The notes beneath the pieces were generated by a model that was not told the origin of the DNA, did no database searches, and saw only the letters and a program-made list of their open reading frames with translations. A DNA stretch of 64,000 nucleotides from Ruminococcus sp. Lineage in GTDB: Bacteria; Bacillota; Clostridia; Oscillospirales; Ruminococcaceae. The translations under genes and the position numbers were made by a program. This document shows positions 6,939-15,258 of the stretch, in pieces. Location of the stretch: contig JAFUAO010000091.1 in NCBI GenBank assembly GCA_017460665.1, positions 33,012 to 97,011 on the forward strand, given 5' to 3'. The first letter of the stretch is position 1. Every line of letters begins with the position of its first letter.

Positions 6939-8549
6939 TTAGCTGCCCAAGCCGCCCAGAACGTACTGCCTGTTGAATATCAGGAACAGCACCAGCAGCG
7001 CTATCATTGCGAAAAAGCATATGCAGAGTATCGTGCTGAGGACGAAGGCGATCCATGCGTCCTGCTTTGCCCTTGTGGTCTGGCCGGGACCCGAGGTGAG
7101 GGTCCGCATGAAGTCGAACATTCCGCAGTAGCTGGCCTTGCAGTAGGAAACGATCTTTGAGTAGCCCGAGCGCACCGAAACGATCCCGTAGATGTACTGC
7201 AACCCCCAGAATATCATTATATTGAACGGGATAACTGCATTGATCCAGAACTGGGCCAAAAGCAGGATCTGTGTGAGATACGCCCAAGGGATCCCTGTCA
7301 GGTCCTCCTCGTCCTCGATGATGCTGAGGAAGGAGGCCAGCAGCGATGAGATGATAGCTGTCATTACGATGAAGCGTATCTGGCCATTGGTAAGCTGATC
7401 CCTCTCGAAGACCAGATTTTTCCCGAAGAGCTTGCTGACGTACTCCCTTGTATTGAAATCGTTGGAACGGAATGCGTAGATCGAGGAAAAACCGGAAATG
7501 ATGTTGGTGGCCTGGGCCTCGTTGGAGTAATTAGCCTTGAGCTGGTCAATGCTTTGCAGGCCTGCAAGGATCTTCACGCCCAGACCTCTGCCGAAGTTTA
7601 TGCCGTCCTCCAGATGCCTTAGGTTCGGCAGCAGCTTCAGTTCATCGGCGATCAGGTAGACGTTGCCCTGAGTGGCGGTACGGCCCAGAGCCTCCTTCAG
7701 CGCAAGGTCGAACAGCAGCGTGTATATTGGCGAGAGCACGTCGCCGATGCTCATGTCGTATTCAAGGCAGAGGGTCCGGCCCTTCTTCTGGCGGACGAAT
7801 CGGCGGATCGAGAAATCCCCGGCGTCGGCAAAGACTCCCGTGAAGATGTCCCTGACCGTGAAGTACATCTCTGAGAGCACGCCCTGAGCCTGAGCTCCGG
7901 ACTCGCCGTCGATATAGGCCAGCACCGAAGCGAGATCCCGCTGAGTTTTCAGAAGGTCCCTTATCTGCCTTACGCTGGAGGTCTCAAGGTAGGTCTTGAG
8001 CTCGATGTTGTTCAGCTCCACACCGTCACGGAACAGCGCCAGCAGGATCGAAGCCAGCAGGTCCCTTGCGGCGTTCGGGAAAAATGGGTTGCTGGTGTTC
8101 TTCTCGGTCTTCTCCGAAAACAGGGATCTGCAGATCTCCTGAGTGTTCTGGATCACGCTGGTCTTGTCGCTGCCGTCGGCGGTGATCTCACGGTAGATGT
8201 TCCACTTGGTGGAGATTTTTCTGTAGATGGGAGAATTGCCGATCACTAGGTCTCCGGGCTTGCTGAACTTGTTGTAGAAGTCCCCCTTGCTGTCGAAGAT
8301 CAGCATGACGTCGTTTGGGGTCATACGGGCCATGAGCTGGCTGACGAAGTGGTAGAACAGGTTGGTCTTACCGCTTCCGGTGCCGCCCACGAAGAGAGTG
8401 TGCTTGCTGAGGGCGCTCTCGTCTATCCCGAAGACCGATCTCTTCCCGGCGAATTCTCCGCTGATACGGAGAATGTTCTTATCCATCGGCGGAGGAGGCG
8501 CATTTGCGGCGACCATGCTGCCGTTGATTATTTCCTTGGTTATGAGCAT
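6939..8549 (-). CDS. TraD/VirD4-like ATPase fused to C-terminal membrane helices
   Basis: A 536-residue protein. Residues about 20-370 form a HerA/TraD-type P-loop ATPase: Walker A VGGTGSGKTN, Walker B VYLIADELKLLPNL, and a conserved LAGLQSIDQL segment. Conjugative coupling proteins normally carry membrane helices at the N-terminus; here the N-terminus is soluble. The expected last part of the ATPase domain, after FGKNLVFERDQL, is replaced by about four hydrophobic segments (roughly residues 390-530). It may be a distinct architecture or an old deletion fusion. No relaxase or mating-pore genes are nearby. It heads the operon with the immunity and nuclease genes and has a dyad overlapping its -35 region. 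Confidence 0.72.
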   Translation of the reverse strand: MLITKEIINGSMVAANAPPPPMDKNILRISGEFAGKRSVFGIDESALSKHTLFVGGTGSGKTNLFYHFVSQLMARMTPNDVMLIFDSKGDFYNKFSKPGDLVIGNSPIYRKISTKWNIYREITADGSDKTSVIQNTQEICRSLFSEKTEKNTSNPFFPNAARDLLASILLALFRDGVELNNIELKTYLETSSVRQIRDLLKTQRDLASVLAYIDGESGAQAQGVLSEMYFTVRDIFTGVFADAGDFSIRRFVRQKKGRTLCLEYDMSIGDVLSPIYTLLFDLALKEALGRTATQGNVYLIADELKLLPNLRHLEDGINFGRGLGVKILAGLQSIDQLKANYSNEAQATNIISGFSSIYAFRSNDFNTREYVSKLFGKNLVFERDQLTNGQIRFIVMTAIISSLLASFLSIIEDEEDLTGIPWAYLTQILLLAQFWINAVIPFNIMIFWGLQYIYGIVSVRSGYSKIVSYCKASYCGMFDFMRTLTSGPGQTTRAKQDAWIAFVLSTILCICFFAMIALLVLFLIFNRQYVLGGLGS

Positions 8550-8633
8550 TTCCTCACCTCGATCTTCTCCTCACAGTACGATCTGCACAGAGATATAGTT
8601 GTCAGTGACAATAATTCTATTTAATTATATCAT

Positions 8634-8692
8634 TGTAGATCTTTCCCCACACAAAAGTATAGTTTTTATAAATTTCGCATACATTTTGTGTC
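8634..8692. promoter_or_regulatory. Intergenic operator pair between the ATPase and sensor genes
   Basis: Two copies of a dyad face each other: CCACACAAAAGTATAG (8647-8662) and, on the other strand, TGACACAAAATGTATG (8677-8692). The minus-strand ATPase promoter has TATAAT (8634-8639) but no recognisable -35; the first dyad lies in its place, as expected for an activator-dependent promoter. Related dyads lie at 12756-12771 and 12803-12818 around the response-regulator gene. Confidence 0.6.
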
Positions 8693-8730
8693 AAATTATC
8701 GTATTTCTGTTTATTATTAGCTGCTTTACG

Positions 8731-8759
8731 TTGCTTTTTTTACGGCATTGTGCTATAAT
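8731..8759 (+). promoter_or_regulatory. Promoter of the split-kinase operon
   Basis: TTGCTT (8731-8736), a 17-base spacer and TATAAT (8754-8759), about 40 bases before the sensor start. Confidence 0.75.
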
Positions 8760-8800
8760 CAACATTGCTAAGGGACCATTTTCAAGGAAGGGCGGATCTT

Positions 8801-10375
8801 ATGAAGGAACAGAAAAAAACAGTCATGTACATCATCGCAGCTTTTTTGCTGCTTTGCATAGTTTCCCTCTATCGGCAGATCAGTATCCGTATCCTTCCGG
8901 AGGACCCCCTGCGCCCGATCATACTCTACGCTGTTTACGTCTTCCTGATGATCTTCTGGACCAAGTCCCTCCACGACCGGATCACTCAGAAAAATATGCT
9001 GACCTGTCTCTCTCTGGAGACCGTGGTCATGTTCCTTTGGCTGACCGTCAGGCTCTTTCAGGACACGGTGCTCTACAGAAACACCCACATCATGCGTATA
9101 AGCGGCTATCTCATAGTTTTTCCGCTGGTATTCGTGACTCTGGTGGGCCTTTACGCCTCCTTCGGACTTGACCGGGGCGACGACTACAAGATCCCCAAGA
9201 AGTACCTCCTCCTGCTGATCCCGGACCTGCTGCTGATCCTCCTCATGCTGACCAACGAGCAGACACACTTCGTTTTCAAGGTCTACGACAACGAGGAGGA
9301 GAACCTTGAGTTCCACAGCAATTTCGGCATAATCCTGATCCTCCTCTGGGGGAGCGCCCTGATCGTCACACGGCTGGTCATCATCTACGAAAAGACCCGC
9401 CAGATCAAGGCAGACACCCGGCTGAAGCTGCTGCCGCTGATCATCGGTATCGCAATGCCGATCGTGGTGATCCCCTATTTCCTCAACGATTTCGTCGCCA
9501 AAAGAGAGCTCATCGAGCTGACGGCAAAGCTCTATTTCCTGGAGGCCATGTGCTGGGAGAGCTGCATCTTCCTGGGAATGGTGCCGGTCAACACTCAGTA
9601 CGACAAGGTCTTCCGCAGATCCACCGTAGGTATGCAGATCCTGGACAAGTCCGGAAGTCCCGTCCTCAGCTCCGAGCACGCCCGGCCCATTACTGACGAG
9701 GAGCTAAAGGTCCTCCTGAATTCCAGGTATTTCAGCGACGGCAAGGGCCAGGAGATCAGGATCCACTCGATCCGCAGCGGCTATCTGGTCTATCAGAAGG
9801 ATATCTCCGAGATCCTCAGCGTGATCCGGGAGCTCCACGAGAACGGCGACCTGCTGGCTCACGAGCGCACCATGCTCAGCCGTGAGATCAAGACCAGCTC
9901 CGAGAAGGCCAAGGTAGAGCTCAGGAACAACATCTACGACGGGCTCTCCAGCGAGATCGTGGAGTATCTACAGCAAATGGAGCGCCTGCTGGGGGAGCTG
10001 ACGCCGGAGAACTCCGTCCAGACCTTCACCAAGCTCTGCCTCATGGGGACCTACATCAAGCGCCGGAGCAATCTAAGGCTCATCGAGGAGCAGAGCGGCC
10101 GGCTGGGCATGGAGGACCTGCTGTTCACCTTGCAGGAGTTCGACTCCTGCTTCAGACAGATCGGTATCGTCTCTTCCCTTAGCTGGGCCCCCGTGAAGGA
10201 GCTCTCCGCAGAGGAGATCCTAAGCATGACCGACCATATCGAGAACGTCATGGAGGAGAACTCCTTCGACATGGAACAGATCGGCCTCAGCGTTGGCGAG
10301 GGCTTTACGATCAGCGTCAAGCGCCGGGGCTGTCCGGCCAAGGACTATCCAATGAAAAGGAGGGCCGCTGTATGA
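8801..10375 (+). CDS. Seven/eight-helix membrane sensor with degenerate histidine-kinase dimerisation domain
   Basis: A 524-residue protein. The N-terminal 260 residues contain seven to eight hydrophobic segments, as in clostridial 7TM-type histidine-kinase sensors. A short PAS-like region follows, then a helical segment resembling a HisKA_3 domain in which the phosphoacceptor His is replaced by Tyr (NNIYDGLSSEIVEY, Tyr near residue 379). No HATPase domain is present. The next gene overlaps by 4 bases and supplies an intact His and ATPase domain, so the two probably form one split kinase. The start at 8801 follows GGAAGG; an earlier in-frame ATG lies too close to the promoter. Confidence 0.72.
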   Translation: MKEQKKTVMYIIAAFLLLCIVSLYRQISIRILPEDPLRPIILYAVYVFLMIFWTKSLHDRITQKNMLTCLSLETVVMFLWLTVRLFQDTVLYRNTHIMRISGYLIVFPLVFVTLVGLYASFGLDRGDDYKIPKKYLLLLIPDLLLILLMLTNEQTHFVFKVYDNEEENLEFHSNFGIILILLWGSALIVTRLVIIYEKTRQIKADTRLKLLPLIIGIAMPIVVIPYFLNDFVAKRELIELTAKLYFLEAMCWESCIFLGMVPVNTQYDKVFRRSTVGMQILDKSGSPVLSSEHARPITDEELKVLLNSRYFSDGKGQEIRIHSIRSGYLVYQKDISEILSVIRELHENGDLLAHERTMLSREIKTSSEKAKVELRNNIYDGLSSEIVEYLQQMERLLGELTPENSVQTFTKLCLMGTYIKRRSNLRLIEEQSGRLGMEDLLFTLQEFDSCFRQIGIVSSLSWAPVKELSAEEILSMTDHIENVMEENSFDMEQIGLSVGEGFTISVKRRGCPAKDYPMKRRAAV

Positions 10376-11370
10376 AGCTGTTCAGCCAGAAAAGAGCTTC
10401 CCTGTCAAGGGCGATCCGTGAGGCGATCGACTCCTACCCGGAGGGGCTGTGCTTCTCCTCAGAGGACGGGAAGCCGATCCTTGTGAACACCCAGATGAAC
10501 AAGCTGGTCAGCCTCCTGACCGGCCACACGATCATCGAGACCTTCCACCTTTGGCAGGAGCTGTCGGAGATCACCGACACCCCCTCCGGGTGCAGGAGGA
10601 TCACCATGAAGAGCCCCTCGGAGGAGGACGGCAGTCGGTTCATCTTTAGGTTCCCGGACGGCAGGATCTGGCGGTTCGAGAGGACCTCTCTGAAAAGCGG
10701 CGAGGAGGCGACGGTCCAGCTAAAGGCTGACGACATAACCGAGCTCTACTCCGTCAGCGAGGAGCTATATGAGAACAACCTGCGGCTCTCCGCCATGAAC
10801 CAGCGGCAGAAGGCTCTCCTAAAGGACATCGTAGAGATCAACCGGGACAAGGAGTTCCTTGCGGCCAAGATGAAGATCCACGACGAGTTCGGAAGGTGCC
10901 TCGTTGCCACGAAAAAGGCGATCAGCGAGGGCAGCGTCAACGAGAGCATGGATATGTTGATCAGCGGCTGGCAGGCTGCGATCAGAGGCATGAGCGTGAT
11001 CCCTCTCCAGCAGATCGAGATCTCGCCTGAGGAGGAGCTGATGAAGGTGGCCAGCATGATCGGGTGCAGGATCAATATGAACGGTGATCAGCCGAAGGAG
11101 AACCCTGCCCTGAGCCTGCTCTACGCTGCGATCCGGGAGGCCCTGACCAATGCTGTGCGCCACGCCGGAGCTGACGAACTGACGGTGGAGCTCTCCCACA
11201 ATGGCAGGATCTGCCACGCCGAGATCTACAGCAACGGCACCACTGAGCCTGTGAAGGTGGTGGAGGGTGTCGGCCTTGGGAGCCTCCGCAAGTCCCTTGA
11301 ACAGGAGGGCGCTATCCTTGACATCGACAGCCGCCACGGAGTCAGGCTGATCCTCGACATACCTGAATGA
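10372..11370 (+). CDS. Soluble NarL-type histidine kinase subunit
   Basis: A 332-residue cytoplasmic protein: a PAS-like N-terminal half, a coiled coil, then a HisKA_3-like motif KMKIHDEFGRCL (His170) and a HATPase domain with REALTNAVRHA (N box) and GVGLGSLRKSL (G box). No membrane segment is present, so signal input must come from the sensor encoded immediately upstream; ATG and TGA overlap (ATGA) and the products probably work together. The likely phosphorylation target is the NarL-type regulator encoded at 12885-13508. Confidence 0.82.
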   Translation: MKLFSQKRASLSRAIREAIDSYPEGLCFSSEDGKPILVNTQMNKLVSLLTGHTIIETFHLWQELSEITDTPSGCRRITMKSPSEEDGSRFIFRFPDGRIWRFERTSLKSGEEATVQLKADDITELYSVSEELYENNLRLSAMNQRQKALLKDIVEINRDKEFLAAKMKIHDEFGRCLVATKKAISEGSVNESMDMLISGWQAAIRGMSVIPLQQIEISPEEELMKVASMIGCRINMNGDQPKENPALSLLYAAIREALTNAVRHAGADELTVELSHNGRICHAEIYSNGTTEPVKVVEGVGLGSLRKSLEQEGAILDIDSRHGVRLILDIPE

Positions 11371-11374
11371 CCTG

Positions 11375-11415
11375 CAAAAAAATGCTCATAAAGAAGTCAA
11401 GGCTTCCTTATGAGC
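11375..11415 (-). terminator. Terminator of the zinc-ribbon operon
   Basis: An imperfect 15-bp stem (11384-11415) followed on the minus strand by a T-run (complement of 11375-11382). It may also stop the convergent kinase transcript. Confidence 0.7.
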
Positions 11416-11428
11416 GTTCCTCTTGGGG

Positions 11429-11542
11429 TTATCTTGTGTATCTGCCGAAGTAATACTTCGGACGCAGGGTCTTGCCGCACTTATAGCAAACTCCCCACTC
11501 CATAAGATTGGGAGCTCCGCAGTATGAACAGGTCCACGTCAT
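11429..11542 (-). CDS. 37-residue zinc-ribbon microprotein
   Basis: A very short gene encoding MTWTCSYCGAPN... with two CxxC knuckles (CSYC near residues 5-8 and CYKC near 19-22) and a basic aromatic C-terminus (RPKYYFGRYTR). This is the pattern of minimal zinc ribbons. A near-perfect AGGAGGG ribosome site lies before the ATG at 11542. It sits 40 bases after the 11583-12662 gene in the same direction and is followed by a terminator. The neighbouring gene also appears to end in a zinc-binding CAACGK segment. Function unknown. Confidence 0.7.
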   Translation of the reverse strand: MTWTCSYCGAPNLMEWGVCYKCGKTLRPKYYFGRYTR

Positions 11543-11582
11543 GGTCGTACCCTCCTTTCATATAGCTGTTATGATCATTATT

Positions 11583-12662
11583 TTAAGAACTGATAGTCTC
11601 TTTCCTTGCCGCAGGCGGCACACTTTTTCTTGAAGAGGCCCTTGAAGTCACCGCCGAGTATCTGCATTTTCTGGCCCTTACACGCTCGCTGAGCTCCCTG
11701 TCCATATCCTTTCTGGCCTGTGGGAAACAGCTCTGCACAAGTCCGAAGAAGCCGTTGTAGTCAACGATGCTCATGGCGCAGCCGATCAATATGCGCTGGG
11801 GCTGGGACCTGTTCTGGTCATTGAAGCCCTCCAGCTCCTTGATGAGGGACTGGGCTATCTCCCGAACGTCGCTGCTGTCCGCTCTGAGGTAAAAGTTCGC
11901 CGTAAAATAGCTGAGTTCCAGCAGGACGAGATCCTTCTCGGCGTTGTACTCAGGCTTTTTCCGGTACTTGAGGATCACCTTGTTGTAGTCTCGCCTGATG
12001 CTCTGGATACGGTCCGTATCGGAGTACAAGGTATTGATCCTAAAGTACTTTGCGTACCTCTTTTCGGTCTTTTCCGCAGTCTTTGACAGCTTTGACAGCT
12101 TGGGCAGCTTTTGGGCCGCCTGATCTGCACAGGCCTTGCGGTTCACGAGGAAGAGCTGCACCACTGAGTCCAGAGGGCGCTCGTTGAGGTGATGGGCCTC
12201 GCCGCCGAGCACTCGGAAGTCCACCAGGAGCCTTGCCATTTCCTGTGCCAGGTCCTGACGCTTCTTCTCGCTGGTGAAGATCCCGCCGATGTCGGTGGAG
12301 ACATTGTAGAGGTTCCACAGATAGCCGGTCAAAAGGAGTATATAGTCCCTGTCGTTCACCAGCATTTCGTCCGAGAAGAATTTCAGCACCTCGTCCAGCT
12401 CAAGGCTTATGTCCTCCCAACTGAACTTGTGGCCTTCCTTACAGTGTTCAAGGATCATGTCGAGGAACGGCTCGAACTCCGGCTTTTTAGCAACGATAGC
12501 CTTTGCCTCGTTAGCCCTCTGGTTCATGAAAATAATGGTGAAAGCGTCGTCTGCACGCTTTTCAAAGTCCTTATCCGGTATACCAGTTATTTTCTCGTTG
12601 GAGCAGTGCTTTACAGCGATCAGGACGTAGCTGTCCTGCTGATCTTTACTTAAAATTCCCAT
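11583..12662 (-). pseudogene. Unrecognised protein with an apparent C-terminal frameshift
   Basis: A 359-codon frame of mostly helical, charged soluble protein that I do not recognise. The last 30 residues look wrong (Arg/Ser-rich). From about 11690 the -1 frame reads CKGQKMQILGGDFKGLFKKK and then CAACGKERDYQFLK, ending at 11578: a plausible zinc-knuckle tail. One base appears to be missing near 11680-11690 (sequencing error, recent mutation or recoding). The start at 12662 follows AGGAGG. A dyad shared with the sensor/ATPase intergenic region lies upstream, so it may belong to the same regulon. I label it pseudogene only because of the frameshift. Confidence 0.55.
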
Positions 12663-12727
12663 GATCTTCCTCCTGATGCGGAAAGGAGCTCAAAAAAAGC
12701 CTGTCCGTGCCGCCTGTTATCAATATG

Positions 12728-12818
12728 ATCATATCACATCTCAACAAAAAAGTTACCACGCAAAAGTATAATTTTATGCAGAATTAAAAAAATCGATCAT
12801 ACCTACACAAAAGTGTAG
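12728..12818. promoter_or_regulatory. Divergent promoter region with two response-regulator dyads
   Basis: Dyads CCACGCAAAAGTATAA (12756-12771) and the perfect palindrome CTACACAAAAGTGTAG (12803-12818) lie between the minus-strand gene starting at 12662 and the regulator gene at 12885. A minus-strand -10-like TATGAT is at 12728-12733. The plus-strand gene has a TATATA at 12845-12850 without a good -35, again suggesting an activator. Confidence 0.55.
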
Positions 12819-12884
12819 TGTAAAATCGTGAGTTTGATGTTATTATATACATAGTGGGAAAATTAGATCTTTGGAGGTGCTCGT

Positions 12885-13508
12885 ATGTATAATGTGATCA
12901 TCGTGGAGGACTCAAAGCTATCCCGGACCGCTATCGAGCATCAGCTCGCCGGGGAGCCGGATCTGAACATAGTGACTTCTATCGAGAGCGCCGCCAACGC
13001 TGACATACTCTGTATGCGTGGGAACATCGACCTTGTGATCATGGACATCTGCACCGCCAACGACGAGTCCGGACTGGTGGCTGCCGCCCGGATCAAGAGC
13101 CATTACCCTCACATCAAGATCGTGATCATGACCTCCATGCCGGAGTACTCCTTCATAAAAAAAGCCCGTGAGAGCGGGTGTGAGAGCTTTTGGTACAAGG
13201 AATACGGCTCCATGGACATCGCCGAGGTCTGCCGGAGGACCATGGCCGGCGAGAGCGTCTGGCCGGAGGAGCTCCCTCAGCTAACGATCGGGCTGGCTAA
13301 GGGCTCAGACTTCACAGACAGAGAGCTGGAGGTGATCCGTGAGCTGGTGGGAGGCCACAAGTACAGCGAGATCGCCGTCCGGCTGAACGTTACCGAAAAC
13401 ACCGTGAAGTTCCACATAAAGAGCATCATGCAGAAGACCGGCTATAAGAACACCCTTCAGCTCGTTGCCGATGTGGTGGAGAAGAAATTCATCATGCCGA
13501 AATACTAA
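12885..13508 (+). CDS. NarL/LuxR-family response regulator
   Basis: A 207-residue response regulator. The receiver domain has the acidic pair ED at residues 8-9, phosphoacceptor Asp54 (VIMDI), the Thr of VIMTSMPE and the Lys of FWYKE. The C-terminal helix-turn-helix spans about residues 140-200 (FTDRELEVIRELVGG, then VTENTVKFHIKSIMQKTGY). It is the only regulator close to the split kinase at 8801-11370 and probably its partner. A perfect palindrome in its own promoter suggests autoregulation. GGAGGTG precedes the ATG. Confidence 0.9.
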   Translation: MYNVIIVEDSKLSRTAIEHQLAGEPDLNIVTSIESAANADILCMRGNIDLVIMDICTANDESGLVAAARIKSHYPHIKIVIMTSMPEYSFIKKARESGCESFWYKEYGSMDIAEVCRRTMAGESVWPEELPQLTIGLAKGSDFTDRELEVIRELVGGHKYSEIAVRLNVTENTVKFHIKSIMQKTGYKNTLQLVADVVEKKFIMPKY

Positions 13509-13510
13509 AA

Positions 13511-13533
13511 GCCGTCCTACTGGGCGGCTTCTT
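13511..13533 (+). terminator. Terminator after the response regulator
   Basis: GCCGTCC/GGGCGGC stem (13511-13528, one G-T pair) followed by a T-rich stretch. Confidence 0.65.
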
Positions 13534-13820
13534 TATGTGGTCTCGGGGGCCTGTGCTGCTATGCAGATAAGATTTCCTATGACACAGCCGATCGCTGCTG
13601 TTCCTACGATCAGGAGCAGGATCTCGCTGAGGTAGCTGGTGCCTATATTCATGAAAAGCTCGCAGAGACCGTATACCGCAGCCGAGGCCGCCAGTGCGAT
13701 GACTGCGATCTTGCGCCGTTTAGCGGCTGCTCCAACTATGATCGCGATCACGAAGCCTATCATCAGGAAAAATACCGAGTCGGAGTTGAAAAGCTCCTCA
13801 AGTATCGGCAGGTATCTCAT
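13533..13820 (-). CDS. Small three-helix membrane protein
   Basis: A 95-residue protein with three hydrophobic segments (FFLMIGFVIAIIVGAAA, a central helix IAVIALAASAAVYGL, and ILLLIVGTAAIGCVIG). The ATG at 13820 follows GGAGAG; a longer in-frame start has no ribosome site. No family is recognised. It stands alone between the regulator and the transporter gene. Confidence 0.55.
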   Translation of the reverse strand: MRYLPILEELFNSDSVFFLMIGFVIAIIVGAAAKRRKIAVIALAASAAVYGLCELFMNIGTSYLSEILLLIVGTAAIGCVIGNLICIAAQAPETT

Positions 13821-13927
13821 AGTCTCACTCTCCTTTCTGTGACAAGTATACCACGTTTCATAGTTACAATTCAAGGCTACAATTATTACAAATCAGAAAA
13901 AGCGAGTTTCATGCAGAAAAAGCTGTC

Positions 13928-13952
13928 AAAAAAGGCTCCCAAAGCGGGAGCC
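13928..13952 (-). terminator. Terminator of the transporter / redox operon
   Basis: GGCTCCC/GGGAGCC stem (13934-13952) followed on the minus strand by a run of six T, just beyond the transporter stop codon. It probably ends the long redox operon. Confidence 0.85.
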
Positions 13953-13958
13953 CTTCTG

Positions 13959-15200
13959 TTATTTGAAAATAATGATCAGGAACTGGGATACCAGTACCAC
14001 CGAGATCAGCGCTACAGGGTATGTCGCTGCGTAGGCGGAGGCCACGTCCTCTGTGCCGGCGGTGCTGATCAGTGTACCCAGCGCCGGAGTGGAGGTCATG
14101 CCGCCTGTGATCGAGCCCAAGTTGTTCAGCAGGCTCAGCTTCAGGACGTACTTTGCGAACAGGAAGCCGATGATCATTGGGATCAGCGTCATGAATATAC
14201 CGTAGACGAAGAATACGGGCTGGAAGTACTGTGCGAACTTCGCTCCGCCGGAGACTCCTGCTCCGATGAGGAAGAACATCAGTCCCAGCTCACGGAAGAC
14301 CTTCAATGTGGAGTCCTTCGGCATGAGGCAAACTCTTCCGCAGCGGCCGAAATGCCCGAAGATCAGCGAGATCAGCAGACAGCCTCCCGTGGTGGACAGC
14401 GAGAAGTGTCCCACCTTGAAGGAGCCGATGATGATGCCCAAAACTGCGGCTAATGCGAAGGGCATGATACCGAAGTCGTCCATTTCGATCAGGTCCTTGG
14501 GAGACTCCTTCTTCTTGCTGCTCCCGGAGGCCACAAGGAGCTCACGCTCCTTATTCATGTCGGCCTTCATGAGCTTTGGCATGATCTGTACGAAGAGGAC
14601 CACGCCAAGAACTCCGAAGATATAGGCGATGCCGTAGCCGACTGAAACTGCGTCCTTGTACTCGCCGGCTGCGTCCTTTGCGGCGGAGAAGCCGGGAGTG
14701 CTGGTGAGGGCGCCGGAGAGGAGCCCTGTCATCATTGCGGTGAACTCTCCGCTCTCCCAGTCAGTGAAGTTCCGGCCGATAAGGATACACCCTGCACAGG
14801 TCAGGCCTCCCGAGGCGATGATGATCACTGCCAGCAGGACGTAGGACTTGAAATTCTTCTTGAAATTCCCGAAGAAATTGGGACCTGCGATAAAACCTAC
14901 CGCTGTTACAAAGAGGATAAGGCCAACGTTGTCAACGATCTTCAGGGCCTGATCCACGAAGGTGACGTGGTCCACCACGTTGCCGGCGGTGTCCTTGACT
15001 CCCACCATGAGCTGCTGGGTGAGCTGCTCGTGGAAAACATAGCCGAAGATCAGCGCTACGAGGAAAACTCCCGCAGTACCGAGGGAAATGCCTTTGATCG
15101 TAACTCTTCCCAGAACATAGCCCAAGGCTGCTATAGTCAGCACCGACAGCATCAGGAAGGCTATCTCCTGGATCGAAAGATACCCGTTAAAAAGCTCCAT
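13959..15200 (-). CDS. AspT/YidE/YbjL-family (SucE-like) transporter
   Basis: A 413-residue membrane protein with about ten helices in two related halves, each carrying a TSTP motif (GALTSTPGFSAAK and GGMTSTPALGTL), the hallmark of the AspT/YidE/YbjL duplication. AspT exchanges aspartate for alanine and the related SucE exports succinate. It is shorter than AspT because the central TrkA_C domains are absent. Its place directly after the fumarate-reductase-type flavoprotein suggests C4-dicarboxylate transport, most simply succinate export, an inference from context. A hairpin (15231-15249) lies in the 58-base gap between the two genes. Confidence 0.75.
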   Translation of the reverse strand: MELFNGYLSIQEIAFLMLSVLTIAALGYVLGRVTIKGISLGTAGVFLVALIFGYVFHEQLTQQLMVGVKDTAGNVVDHVTFVDQALKIVDNVGLILFVTAVGFIAGPNFFGNFKKNFKSYVLLAVIIIASGGLTCAGCILIGRNFTDWESGEFTAMMTGLLSGALTSTPGFSAAKDAAGEYKDAVSVGYGIAYIFGVLGVVLFVQIMPKLMKADMNKERELLVASGSSKKKESPKDLIEMDDFGIMPFALAAVLGIIIGSFKVGHFSLSTTGGCLLISLIFGHFGRCGRVCLMPKDSTLKVFRELGLMFFLIGAGVSGGAKFAQYFQPVFFVYGIFMTLIPMIIGFLFAKYVLKLSLLNNLGSITGGMTSTPALGTLISTAGTEDVASAYAATYPVALISVVLVSQFLIIIFK

Positions 15201-15258
15201 ATATCTCTATCCTTTTCTTTACATATCCACGGGACGCACAGGGCGTCCCGGGTGATCG

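Noticed and set aside
5792-8549. Integrative conjugative element
   Set aside because: A coupling-type ATPase is present, but no relaxase, VirB4, integrase or terminal repeats were found.
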